From NCBI RefSeq assembly GCF_007991655.1, contig NZ_BJYT01000019.1:1-64000 (forward strand): a stretch of DNA of 64,000 nucleotides, read 5' to 3'. Numbering within the stretch: the first letter of the stretch is position 1; every line of letters begins with the position of its first letter. Source of the DNA: Segetibacter aerophilus (GTDB taxonomy: Bacteria > Bacteroidota > Bacteroidia > Chitinophagales > Chitinophagaceae). Below the pieces are notes generated by a model that saw only the letters and a list, made by a program, of their open reading frames with translations, was not told where the DNA came from and searched no databases. The position numbers and the translations under genes were made by a program. Positions 44,279 through 52,372 of this stretch are shown one piece after another.

Positions 44279-45004
44279 ATGAAAAAAGTGTTTTTAGTGC
44301 CTTCAGTTTTAATGCTGTGTATTTCGTTACAGGCGCAAACAAAAAAGACTACCAAAACGGTAGCCCAGACAAAAAGTACTGCGTCAACAGGTGCTGCTTT
44401 AAGAACCAATACAGACAGCATTAGCTACGCTTTCGGTCTTTCTTTAGGGCAGTATATAAAAAGCCAGGGGCTTTCCTCTCTAAATTATGCAGCGCTAAAT
44501 AAAGCGATTGAGCAGTGCATTAAAGGTCAGAAAACGACGCTTGACATGAACCAGGCAAACGAAGTAATGCAAGGATTGGCTGAGTCTAAAATGAAGCAAG
44601 TTTCTTCTGTTGAAAGACAAAAGGGCACTGAATTTTTGACAAAAAATAAAGCACGTAAAGAGGTGGTGCAAACGCCAAGTGGCCTACAATACGAAATCCT
44701 GGTAAAAGGCACGGGTCCTGTTCCAACAAGGTCAGATACCGTTTCTGCTCATTACCGCGGGTCTTTAATCGATGGTAGAGAATTTGATAACTCTTACAAA
44801 CGTGGTGAACCTTTAACAATCCCCGTTGGGTCTGTGATACCAGGTTGGACGGAAGCTTTGACAATGATGCCAGTTGGCAGCAAATGGAAGCTGTATATTC
44901 CTTCTTCAATTGGTTATGGTGATGTAGGCGCAGGGCAGGACATTCCCGGGGGAGCAACACTGGTTTTCGAAGTTGAATTGTTGGGAATTTCTAACAAAAA
45001 ATAA
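44279..45004 (+). CDS. FKBP-type peptidyl-prolyl isomerase, exported
   Basis: The 241-residue protein starts with a signal peptide (VFLVPSVLMLCISLQAQTKK), has an FkpA-type N-terminal dimerisation region (TDSISYAFGLSLGQYIKSQG, then KAIEQCIKG) and a C-terminal FKBP domain: TPSGLQYEILVKGTGPVPTR, YRGSLIDGREFDNSYKRGEP, GWTEALTMMPVGSKWKLYIP, GYGDVGAGQDIPGGATLVFE. It catalyses prolyl isomerisation in the periplasm. It follows the ABC ATPase by 30 bp and precedes the YfiT gene by 9 bp, so it belongs to the same operon. Confidence 0.9.
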   Translation: MKKVFLVPSVLMLCISLQAQTKKTTKTVAQTKSTASTGAALRTNTDSISYAFGLSLGQYIKSQGLSSLNYAALNKAIEQCIKGQKTTLDMNQANEVMQGLAESKMKQVSSVERQKGTEFLTKNKARKEVVQTPSGLQYEILVKGTGPVPTRSDTVSAHYRGSLIDGREFDNSYKRGEPLTIPVGSVIPGWTEALTMMPVGSKWKLYIPSSIGYGDVGAGQDIPGGATLVFEVELLGISNKK

Positions 45005-45013
45005 CATTACAAC

Positions 45014-45553
45014 ATGCCTGACTTCGCAGCTGATGTTCGTTACCCAATCGGCAAATTTGAAACACTACCATATTCGGAGGAGATTAAAAAAAATTGGATA
45101 AATGATATCCGGTTTTTACCAAATGACATCGAACTAGCTATCCAGACGTTTGACGAATACCAACTGGATACTCCCTACCGGGAAGGCGGTTGGACCGTGA
45201 AGCAATTAGTGCATCATATTGCAGACAGTCACATGAATGCTTACATCCGTTTCAAGCTCGCGTTGACAGAAGACAATCCCACCATTAAGCCTTATGAAGA
45301 AGCCGAATGGGCCAAGCTTCCTGACACGTTTAATGTTCCCGTAAATGTCTCTGTTACCTTGTTACATGCGCTCCATCGCCGTTGGACTGTTATCATTGAA
45401 AACATAAGCGAAGAGCAATTTCAAAACAGAACAGTCTTTCATCCCGAGCACCAGAAGCAAATGACCTTGTGGCATTTGTTAGGAATGTATGCATGGCATA
45501 GCAGGCATCATCTTGCTCATATAAAAAATCTAATAACGCTAAAGGGTTGGTAA
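45014..45553 (+). CDS. YfiT/DinB-family putative metal-dependent hydrolase (bacillithiol-transferase type)
   Basis: The 179-residue protein is a DinB-like four-helix bundle of the YfiT group: opening DVRYPIGKFETLPYSEEIKK, then YREGGWTVKQLVHHIADSHM, with metal ligands expected from His in VHHIADSH and in the C-terminal WHSRHHLAHI. YfiT relatives are bacillithiol- or metal-dependent transferases; substrate not known. It lies 9 bp after the FKBP gene and 8 bp before the Nudix gene. Confidence 0.85.
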   Translation: MPDFAADVRYPIGKFETLPYSEEIKKNWINDIRFLPNDIELAIQTFDEYQLDTPYREGGWTVKQLVHHIADSHMNAYIRFKLALTEDNPTIKPYEEAEWAKLPDTFNVPVNVSVTLLHALHRRWTVIIENISEEQFQNRTVFHPEHQKQMTLWHLLGMYAWHSRHHLAHIKNLITLKGW

Positions 45554-45561
45554 CTGACACA

Positions 45562-46128
45562 ATGCAAGACAGAAGTTTGAAATGGAAAACTATTTCATCT
45601 GAGTACCTGTTCAACGATACCTGGCTTAAAGCCAGAAAAGATAGATGCGAAAGACCCGATGGTAAAATTATCGATCCCTATTATGTGATGGAGTATCCTA
45701 CCTGGGTAACTGGTGTAGGATTAACAAGCGACGAAAAAGTAATTTTAATAAGACAATACCGTCATGCATTGGGTGAAGAGTGTATAGAATTACCAGGAGG
45801 TTGTGTAGATTCAACTGACAAGGATTACGAGCAAGCAGTACGAAGGGAGTTTTTAGAAGAGACAGGGTATACTTTTAAAACTGCAGAATACCTTGGTCGA
45901 AGCTCTGCAAATCCTTCTACTAATTCGAACCTTTTGCATATGTTTTTGCTTACAGGAGGAGAAGCGCGGCAGGAGCAGGAGTTAGATCATAATGAGGAAA
46001 TTGATGTGTTGGTGGTGACGCTTGATGAGTTTAAACAAATGCTGTTGGAAAATAAGTTCATTCAATCAATGCACGTAACAAACATCTTTTATGCTTTGCA
46101 AAAGCTCGGTAAGCTGCAGCTCATGTAG
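45562..46128 (+). CDS. Nudix hydrolase
   Basis: Starting at the ATG at 45562 (MQDRSLKWKTISS), the product is 188 residues. A TTG start at 45547 is possible. The Nudix box is GGCVDSTDKDYEQAVRREF then LEETGY: it keeps REFxEE, but the first Glu of the consensus is Lys or Asp here, as seen in some ADP-sugar pyrophosphatases. The fold starts WVTGVGLTSDEKVILIRQYR. It would hydrolyse a nucleoside diphosphate linked to another moiety. Last gene of the ABC-FKBP-YfiT-Nudix run, ahead of two hairpins. Confidence 0.86.
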   Translation: MQDRSLKWKTISSEYLFNDTWLKARKDRCERPDGKIIDPYYVMEYPTWVTGVGLTSDEKVILIRQYRHALGEECIELPGGCVDSTDKDYEQAVRREFLEETGYTFKTAEYLGRSSANPSTNSNLLHMFLLTGGEARQEQELDHNEEIDVLVVTLDEFKQMLLENKFIQSMHVTNIFYALQKLGKLQLM

Positions 46129-46154
46129 AACCGAGGTTAATTTTAATAATAGGA

Positions 46155-46175
46155 GTTTTGCCTTTTTGGCAAAAC
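46155..46175. terminator. small hairpin after the Nudix gene
   Basis: GTTTTGCC-TTTTT-GGCAAAAC is a perfect 8-bp stem. It precedes a stronger terminator and may be a leftover or an additional stop. Confidence 0.45.
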
Positions 46176-46196
46176 GTTTATCAATTACTTTAAAGT

Positions 46197-46244
46197 AAAA
46201 AGAGCGAAAGCCGAAGCAAGAAATTCTCGGCTTTCGCTCTTTTG
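46197..46244. terminator. bidirectional terminator, Nudix / GlcD-GlcF fusion
   Basis: AAAAGAGCGAAAGCCGA pairs over 17 bp with its complement around a 12-base loop, with T-runs on the plus strand and A-runs before the stem. It separates two converging genes. Confidence 0.88.
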
Positions 46245-46270
46245 TTCTTTTATTATCCAAAGTATCACTA

Positions 46271-49237
46271 CTATACCAGGGCATCATACAACACTTCAAC
46301 AGTGTGCAGCGCTTTTCTCCCGGTTCCGTCTTTTATCTGGTGGCGGCAGCTGGTTCCAGGTGCAGCGATAATTACTTCTTCAGGTTGTTGCCTTACTGTT
46401 GGAAGCAAAACTAATTCTCCTATTTGCATAGATATATCGTAATGCTCTTTTTCGTAACCAAACGAACCGGCCATTCCACAGCATCCGGAAGGGATAGTTT
46501 CTACTTTGTAGTTTTCAGGAATAGACAACATTTTTACAGAAGCAGAAAGGGCTGACCAAGCTTTTTGCTGGCAATGGCCGTGCAGCTTAATTAACTTCTG
46601 ATTACCCGTAAACTGTTCTTTTGTGATATTTCCTTTTGCTGCTTCTTTTGTTAGAAACTCATCTATTAAATAAACGTTAGAAGACAACTCTTGCGCTTTC
46701 TCAAGATCTGCATCATCAACCAAATCAACATACTCATCCCTGAAAGTAAGTATGGCAGAAGGTTCGATACCAATCAAGGGAGTTTCCTCAGTTATAATTC
46801 GGCTTAGCAGGGCCACATTTTTTTGAGCAATCTTTTTTGCATCCCTTAGAAGTCCTTTTGATAGCCATGCCCGGCCACTTTCTTCATGCTTTGGAATGTC
46901 TACTTCGTAACCCAACTTTTCCAATAGCAGAATTGCTTTGATGCCAATTTCCGTGTCGTTATAGTTGGTAAACTCGTCGCAAAAAAGGTAAACTTTTTTT
47001 GAAGGCTTAGGTTCAGAAAGGCTTTCTACCTCCTGCCTTCTACCTTCTACCTTCCTATGTTTTTCGAACCAATTTCTTAAAGTTGTTTTATACATTGTAG
47101 GCATCGACCGTTCTGCTGCAAAACCTGAGAATTTCTTAACCAGCTTACTAATGCCTTTGTTGGTCATTACGAAGTTGTACATCCCCGGCATTATAGAACC
47201 CAGCTTAGCAGAATTAGTGAAATTGGCAATCAATCTCGAACGAAAGGGTACTCCATTCGCGTCATAGTAGTGCTGCAAAAATTCTGCTTTCAGCTTAGCC
47301 ATATCAACGTTAGAAGGGCACTCGGATTTACATCCTTTGCAGCTGATGCAAAGGTCCATCACATCTTTGATTTCCTCGTGATCGAACCTGTTTAGCTTAG
47401 TTGAATTAGTAAGAAATTCCCGAAGAATATTCGCGCGTGCCCTTGTAGTATCCCGTTCACTTCTTGTAGCCATAAAGGATGGGCACATTGTCCCACCGGA
47501 AAGCTGGGTTTTGCGACAATCACCTGATCCATTACATTGCTCCGCATGTTGCAACACATCCTGGTTTTGGTATCGGAAAATGGTTTTAAAATCAGGTGTT
47601 TTCTGCCCCGGAGTATACCGAAGCATGGTATTCATAGAAGGCGTATCAACAATCTTATTGGGATTGAAAATATTCTGCGGATCCCAACTCTGTTTAATTT
47701 CCTTTAGAAGCTGGTAATTCTTTTTGCCAACCATCTGCTCTATGAATTCGCCCCGCAATCTTCCGTCACCATGCTCACCGCTCAACGAGCCGTTATATTT
47801 CTTCACCAGCGAAGCAATCTCTTCTGCGATCACTCTAAACAACCTATTGCCCTCTTCCGTTTTTAAGTTGATAATAGGCCGCAGATGAATCTCCCCTGAA
47901 CCGGCATGCGCATAATGCACAGAATGTAGTCCGTGCTTTTTGAGTATTTCATTAAACTCTCGGATATAAGCCGGCAGGTCATTCACATCAACTGCAGTGT
48001 CTTCAATCACCGGAACTGCTTTTTCATCTCCCGGCAGGTTGCTTAACAATCCCAGCCCTGCTTTCCTAAGCGTCCAAATCTTCTTTGTATCTGCCCCAAA
48101 CAGCAATGGAAAGTGATACCCCAGCCCTTCGGCTCGCATATCAGCTTCCACCTTTTTGGCTATTTCAATCACCTCTTCCTGGTTCGTACGCGCATATTCT
48201 ATAACGAGTATAGCTCCCGGATCTCCTTGTACAAAAAAGCGATTTTGAATTTGCTCAATGTTGTCTTTGGTACATTCAAGTATATAGTGGTCTATCAGTT
48301 CGCTTGCACTAGGATTATATTTTAGTGCAATCAAGTTTGCTCTTAAAGCTTCGTCGATACTGTTGAAGTGCACGCAAAGCAAACCTGCTTCTTTAGGCGG
48401 AAGCGGAACAACATTTAGCTTTATCTCCGTAATAAAAGCAAGTGTACCCTCAGAGCCTGCAATGAGTTTGCAAAAATTAAAATCTTCAGCGCCTGCGGTA
48501 AAAGGCGCGCTCTCAAGCAATACATCAACTGCGTATCCCGTATTCCGTCGTTCTACACTTTTCTTAGGAAATTCCTTCCTGATCTCTACCTGGTTTTCGT
48601 AGTTACTCAGTAGCTTTCTTACGGTTTTATAAATGCCTGCTTCTAAGGTTTCACCCTCACATTTTTCATGGAAATCCTCTATTGATAATGTCTTAAACTC
48701 GGCCTCAGAACCGTCGCTTAGCAGCCCCTTTATTTCGATCGTGTGTTCACGCGTACTTCTGTACACAACCGAGTTTGATCCGCACGAGTTGTTGCCAACC
48801 ATTCCTCCAATCATCGCCCTGTTGGCTGTGGAAGTCTCAGGACCAAAAAATAATCCATGCGGTTTTAAAAACATGTTCAACTCATCGCGTATGACACCCG
48901 GTTGTACCCGAACCCAATTTTCAGCGGTATTTAGTTCGAGTATTTTTGTAAAGTTTTTCGATACATCCACAATAATCCCATCGCCTACAACCTGTCCCGC
49001 CAGCGACGTACCTGCAGTTCTAGGTATAAGAGAAGTGCCTTCAGCACGGGCAAAAGCAATTAATTTTTTTATGTCTGATACAGACTTTGGTATGGTCACC
49101 GCCAACGGCATTTCTCTATAAGCCGAAGCATCGGTGGCGTATAAAATTCGCATCCGCCTGTCATCGTACAATTCACCTTCCAGTTCACCAGCTAACGCCT
49201 TTAGCTTCTCCGTCATTACTGTAGTTGTCGCTTTCAT
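46271..49237 (-). CDS. FAD-binding and (Fe-S)-binding oxidoreductase (GlcD/GlcF fusion type)
   Basis: A 988-residue two-part enzyme related to glycolate or D-lactate dehydrogenases. The N-terminal FAD part has LIPRTAGTSLAGQVVGDGII, RVQPGVIRDELNMFLKPHGL and GGMVGNNSCGSNSV; the C-terminal FAD-oxidase domain ends in HYAHAGSGEIHLRP and GEHGDGRLRG. Then come ferredoxin motifs CNGSGDCRKTQLSGGTMCPS and CISCKGCKSECPS near 630, and a Cys-rich GlcF-like part with SGCCGMAGSFGYEK near 922. I chose ATG 49237 because a perfect -7 box overlaps the upstream ATG at 49249. Around residue 726 an in-frame stretch KVEGRRQEVES comes from a word array. Confidence 0.9.
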   Translation of the reverse strand: MKATTTVMTEKLKALAGELEGELYDDRRMRILYATDASAYREMPLAVTIPKSVSDIKKLIAFARAEGTSLIPRTAGTSLAGQVVGDGIIVDVSKNFTKILELNTAENWVRVQPGVIRDELNMFLKPHGLFFGPETSTANRAMIGGMVGNNSCGSNSVVYRSTREHTIEIKGLLSDGSEAEFKTLSIEDFHEKCEGETLEAGIYKTVRKLLSNYENQVEIRKEFPKKSVERRNTGYAVDVLLESAPFTAGAEDFNFCKLIAGSEGTLAFITEIKLNVVPLPPKEAGLLCVHFNSIDEALRANLIALKYNPSASELIDHYILECTKDNIEQIQNRFFVQGDPGAILVIEYARTNQEEVIEIAKKVEADMRAEGLGYHFPLLFGADTKKIWTLRKAGLGLLSNLPGDEKAVPVIEDTAVDVNDLPAYIREFNEILKKHGLHSVHYAHAGSGEIHLRPIINLKTEEGNRLFRVIAEEIASLVKKYNGSLSGEHGDGRLRGEFIEQMVGKKNYQLLKEIKQSWDPQNIFNPNKIVDTPSMNTMLRYTPGQKTPDFKTIFRYQNQDVLQHAEQCNGSGDCRKTQLSGGTMCPSFMATRSERDTTRARANILREFLTNSTKLNRFDHEEIKDVMDLCISCKGCKSECPSNVDMAKLKAEFLQHYYDANGVPFRSRLIANFTNSAKLGSIMPGMYNFVMTNKGISKLVKKFSGFAAERSMPTMYKTTLRNWFEKHRKVEGRRQEVESLSEPKPSKKVYLFCDEFTNYNDTEIGIKAILLLEKLGYEVDIPKHEESGRAWLSKGLLRDAKKIAQKNVALLSRIITEETPLIGIEPSAILTFRDEYVDLVDDADLEKAQELSSNVYLIDEFLTKEAAKGNITKEQFTGNQKLIKLHGHCQQKAWSALSASVKMLSIPENYKVETIPSGCCGMAGSFGYEKEHYDISMQIGELVLLPTVRQQPEEVIIAAPGTSCRHQIKDGTGRKALHTVEVLYDALV
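47024..47062 (-). repeat. in-frame word array inside the GlcD/GlcF fusion gene
   Basis: Read on the minus strand: AAGGTAGAAGGTAGAAGGCA then GGAGGTAGAAAG, a purine word repeated three to four times. It is translated as KVEGRRQEVES, in frame, in the linker between the ferredoxin motifs and the CCG region. It resembles the intergenic arrays of this genome. Confidence 0.6.
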
Positions 49238-49246
49238 AAATCGCCG

Positions 49247-49254
49247 CAAAAATA
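49247..49254 (-). promoter_or_regulatory. -7 box TATTTTTG for the GlcD/GlcF fusion
   Basis: On the minus strand TATTTTTG fits TAnnTTTG exactly and lies 9 bp before the ATG at 49237. It overlaps the alternative ATG at 49249, which favours the later start. No -33 box at N19. Confidence 0.45.
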
Positions 49255-49312
49255 AGCTGTTTTTAAAGAAAGGGTGATTATTGAAGTTGGCTTAGAAATA
49301 GAAGATTAAAAT

Positions 49313-49373
49313 GTTTTTTATTGGCCAGACTATAGTGCTTCTATCAATCATCCGTTGCGTCGCACTCTTGTAC
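49313..49373 (-). repeat. GTACAAG dispersed element, copy 13
   Basis: Minus-strand box 1 GTACAAGAGTGCGACGCAAC, then GGATGATT, then CTGGCCAATAAAAAAC 25 nt after box 1. C/G subfamily. It points toward the GlcD/GlcF fusion gene, between divergent genes. Confidence 0.84.
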
Positions 49374-49501
49374 TTTGTATATAAAAGATGGGCTTTTCTT
49401 AAACAGCTAAATGTTCTGCATCAGCACGAAGATGACGGGTACAAATTTTGAACTGAACGGTTAGTTAAAAGGGAATTAGACATTACACAAAAACTTAACT
49501 A

Positions 49502-49996
49502 ATGAATATCATTACCGAAATATTTGGAGAAGGTAAAGAACTGAACTCGCTTCAAATAGGCACCCGCACAATTGTTATGTACATAGTTGCCCTCATTCTT
49601 ATTCGTATCGCAGGCTTAAAAACCTTTGGAAAAAATTCGTCTTTCGACAATATCATCATCATTATGTTGGGTGCAGTACTGAGCCGCGGAGTTGTAGGTG
49701 CTTCTCCGTTTTTCGGTGTGGTTATATCCGGCTTTGTTATGGTTATTATGACACGGCTTGTTTCGTGGCTTTCTATAAAAAACAAAACGTTTAGCGTATT
49801 AGTAAAAGGAAGACATAAAAGCCTCTTCAGAGAGGGAGCGATGGACAAAGAAAATTTAAATAAAAGTCTTTTAAGTGAAGATGATCTTTTAGAAGGCGTA
49901 AGGCTACAAGCCAACACCAACTCCCTAAAAGATGTTGAAGAAGCATTCCTCGAAACCAGCGGAGATATCAGTATTGTAAAAAAGAAACAGGATTGA
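49502..49996 (+). CDS. DUF421 (YetF-like) membrane protein
   Basis: The 164-residue protein has three hydrophobic segments in its first half (IVMYIVALILIRIAGLKTFG, FDNIIIIMLGAVLSRGVVGA, FFGVVISGFVMVIMTRLVSW) and a soluble C-terminal domain (FSVLVKGRHKSLFREGAMDK, then SLLSEDDLLEGVRLQAN and DVEEAFLETSGDISIVKK). This is the DUF421 layout with the K(T/S)FGK-S/T-S-F-D-xx motif. Function is unknown; members are linked to stress or spore proteins in Firmicutes. Its stop is 5 bp from that of the converging DUF4954 gene. Confidence 0.87.
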   Translation: MNIITEIFGEGKELNSLQIGTRTIVMYIVALILIRIAGLKTFGKNSSFDNIIIIMLGAVLSRGVVGASPFFGVVISGFVMVIMTRLVSWLSIKNKTFSVLVKGRHKSLFREGAMDKENLNKSLLSEDDLLEGVRLQANTNSLKDVEEAFLETSGDISIVKKKQD

Positions 49997-50001
49997 GCTT
50001 A

Positions 50002-52218
50002 TTACCAGTTCAAATAAATTTGAGCCTGTTTTTTATAATTGTCAAATTCTTCTTTTTGTTGTTTAATGAAGGTGTTGTCCTCTAGTTTACCTACTACCGC
50101 ATCCATCTCTTGCTGGTTTTCAAAAGGCATTTTTCTAAAAGAATTAGAGTAGTCTTTTGCCCTCGATTCGTAAATGCCAGTGGTCATCCATTCTTTCGTA
50201 GCAACGGCTGATTTCAGTAACGCCTTAAAACTCTCCTTATTCGTTTGGCCGACACGAGAACCGGTTACTTCGTATACTGCTGCTAGTGCATTTGCCAGTT
50301 TCTGGCTTTTATACAATCCTGCCTGTTGCTCATAGAATTCATGTAAAGCATCCCACGACTTTATTTTGCCGCCGCGAATCTTTTTTGTCAATTGATTTAC
50401 TTCAGCCCGAGGTATTAACTGTCCGCCAACATTCATCCACTCTTCGAGGTTGTATTTTGTAGGTAATGAGGTGAGCAAGTCCTGGAAGCTCGATATTTCT
50501 TTTTCTTTAATCAAACTCAACAGTTCATTCACGCAGTAATATTGAATAAGTTCTCTAAACAGCTGGTAAGCGCGCAAAACTTTTATCAGTACTACTTTTC
50601 GTTTGGTATTCTCGAAGCCTTCGGCTAATATTTCCAGTTCATTTACAATAGGATCATTTGCCTCTAACAATTGTTTTCCTTTGGCGATCGCTTCACTGTC
50701 TGACACTGTAGCGTCTGAACTTTCTTTTTTAAACCATGCTTTCCCGGTAAACTTTTGAAACATTGAAAGTGCTCCAACCATTTCGTTTACGCTGTCAGGC
50801 GCCAGGTATTCGTTTTCAAGGTGCTGTATTTTTTCTTCGCGTTTGTCGCGGTCAAGATATTTCCAACCGTTTCTTTCCAGTGCGAACATGTTGTACATAA
50901 ACCAGTAGCCCGGCATTACAACCAGCTTGTTATTGGTCACGTCGTTACTTACAAGGGAAAACGGGATAGGAATATTTAATTCAGCAGGATAATCTCCTTT
51001 GGCAACAATTGTAAACGTGGCAAATTTTGTATTGTGTTTCAGGCTTACGCATAAGCCGGGCCAAAATCCTCTTCCTGCCACCAGTTCTCCGTCTGCACTG
51101 CGGCTATTGTGATTTGAACCGATGGTTGCGCCCGCAGCAATATTACTTTGTCCCATCACAGTAGCGGCAGTCAAAAATGAATTGTTGTGATGCTGTTCGT
51201 GCGCGGGAAAAATAAGTGAGTTTAAAACTTCGCAGCACGATATGGTCGAGTTATTGCCAAGGTAAGAGTTGATTAGACGAGCGCCATATTTCAATTGAGA
51301 ATGAGACGCCATTACAAACCGCACGGCCTTTACACCGTAGAAAGCTCTGCATCCAAATCCCATTACCCCGTTCACCATTTCGCACCCTTCGCCAATCTGC
51401 GATTTACCTTCGGGACCAGAATTGATGGTAAGGTTTTTTAGCTTGTTGGCCCCTTTTAAATAAGCGTCAGAACCGATCCAAACATCTTTGATAATTCTAC
51501 AATTTTTAATAACCGTTCTGTTACCCACTTTGCCATAGTAGCCTCTTCTCTTGTCAAACTTTGCCTCAGTAAATTCTTTAAACTTTTGTAGGAGCGGTTC
51601 ATCATCTCTGAATTTTGTCCAGAGGTAAGCATCGCCGGGTAGCATCCCATTAAATGGAATTACTTTGCGTCCGCCGTTTTCGTTGCTCAGTTCCATCCAA
51701 ATTCTAATGTCTTCAGCTTCACCTTCTTTTAAAATACCATTACCAAATTTGGCATGGTCCGTCGTTACAAGTTCGTTTACATTGGTAATGATTACCTCGC
51801 TTCCGATGATGTAGTGAGATAGGTAATTAACGTTGTCGATTACCACGTTGTCTCCGAAGTCGCAGCTGATAATGGTAGAGTTATATAAACCGACGGGAAC
51901 TTTGAGATCACTAAACTCCAATACAAAAGGTTCCAGCTTTCCAATTCTTACTAATCCAAAAAACTTACAGTTTTTAACCAGCTCAGGATTGAAAGCATCG
52001 GAGACCAAAAGCTTATTCCAGTTTTCGGATGTGTTCCTGTTTCTAACCAAAACCTCAATTTCGTAGGCAGACAATTGCCTATAGCTGATGCCGTTTTGGT
52101 TTTGAAAGTTTCTTAGATAGTATTCGTCTTTTCCCTTTGGTAAATATTGAGGAGCAACAAAACCGTAACCCAATGAAGTGATGCTTTTTTTACGAATATC
52201 GTTAACGTTAGAAGCCAT
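50002..52218 (-). CDS. DUF4954 protein with left-handed beta-helix repeats
   Basis: A 738-residue cytoplasmic protein. Residues about 120-420 carry many hexapeptide-like turns (VIDNVNYLSHYIIGSEVIIT, VIKNCRIIKDVWIGSDAYLK, IGEGCEMVNGVMGFGCRAFY, SNIAAGATIGSNHNS), giving a left-handed beta-helix similar to acyl- and nucleotidyl-transferases. The N-terminal LTSLGYGFVAPQYLP-like start and a long helical C-terminal third belong to DUF4954, a Bacteroidota family of unknown function. Placement directly downstream of glmS on the same strand hints at amino-sugar metabolism (inference only). Confidence 0.85.
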   Translation of the reverse strand: MASNVNDIRKKSITSLGYGFVAPQYLPKGKDEYYLRNFQNQNGISYRQLSAYEIEVLVRNRNTSENWNKLLVSDAFNPELVKNCKFFGLVRIGKLEPFVLEFSDLKVPVGLYNSTIISCDFGDNVVIDNVNYLSHYIIGSEVIITNVNELVTTDHAKFGNGILKEGEAEDIRIWMELSNENGGRKVIPFNGMLPGDAYLWTKFRDDEPLLQKFKEFTEAKFDKRRGYYGKVGNRTVIKNCRIIKDVWIGSDAYLKGANKLKNLTINSGPEGKSQIGEGCEMVNGVMGFGCRAFYGVKAVRFVMASHSQLKYGARLINSYLGNNSTISCCEVLNSLIFPAHEQHHNNSFLTAATVMGQSNIAAGATIGSNHNSRSADGELVAGRGFWPGLCVSLKHNTKFATFTIVAKGDYPAELNIPIPFSLVSNDVTNNKLVVMPGYWFMYNMFALERNGWKYLDRDKREEKIQHLENEYLAPDSVNEMVGALSMFQKFTGKAWFKKESSDATVSDSEAIAKGKQLLEANDPIVNELEILAEGFENTKRKVVLIKVLRAYQLFRELIQYYCVNELLSLIKEKEISSFQDLLTSLPTKYNLEEWMNVGGQLIPRAEVNQLTKKIRGGKIKSWDALHEFYEQQAGLYKSQKLANALAAVYEVTGSRVGQTNKESFKALLKSAVATKEWMTTGIYESRAKDYSNSFRKMPFENQQEMDAVVGKLEDNTFIKQQKEEFDNYKKQAQIYLNW

Positions 52219-52292
52219 GAAAGAGAAATTTTACTTTAAACCATTTAAGGCATTAAAGTACCAAATGAAATAATGCTGAAATATAAAATTCA

Positions 52293-52350
52293 GTACAAGT
52301 GAGTGACACAACGATGTTGATAGAATTACTACCGGCAGTTACCAAAACAT
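52293..52350 (+). repeat. GTACAAG dispersed element, copy 14
   Basis: Box 1 GTACAAGTGAGTGACACAAC, then GATGTTGA, then CCGGCA and GTTACCAAAACA 25 nt after box 1. T/A subfamily. It points into the 3' end of glmS. Confidence 0.87.
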
Positions 52351-52372
52351 TTTGTTACAACTACCTATTGCT

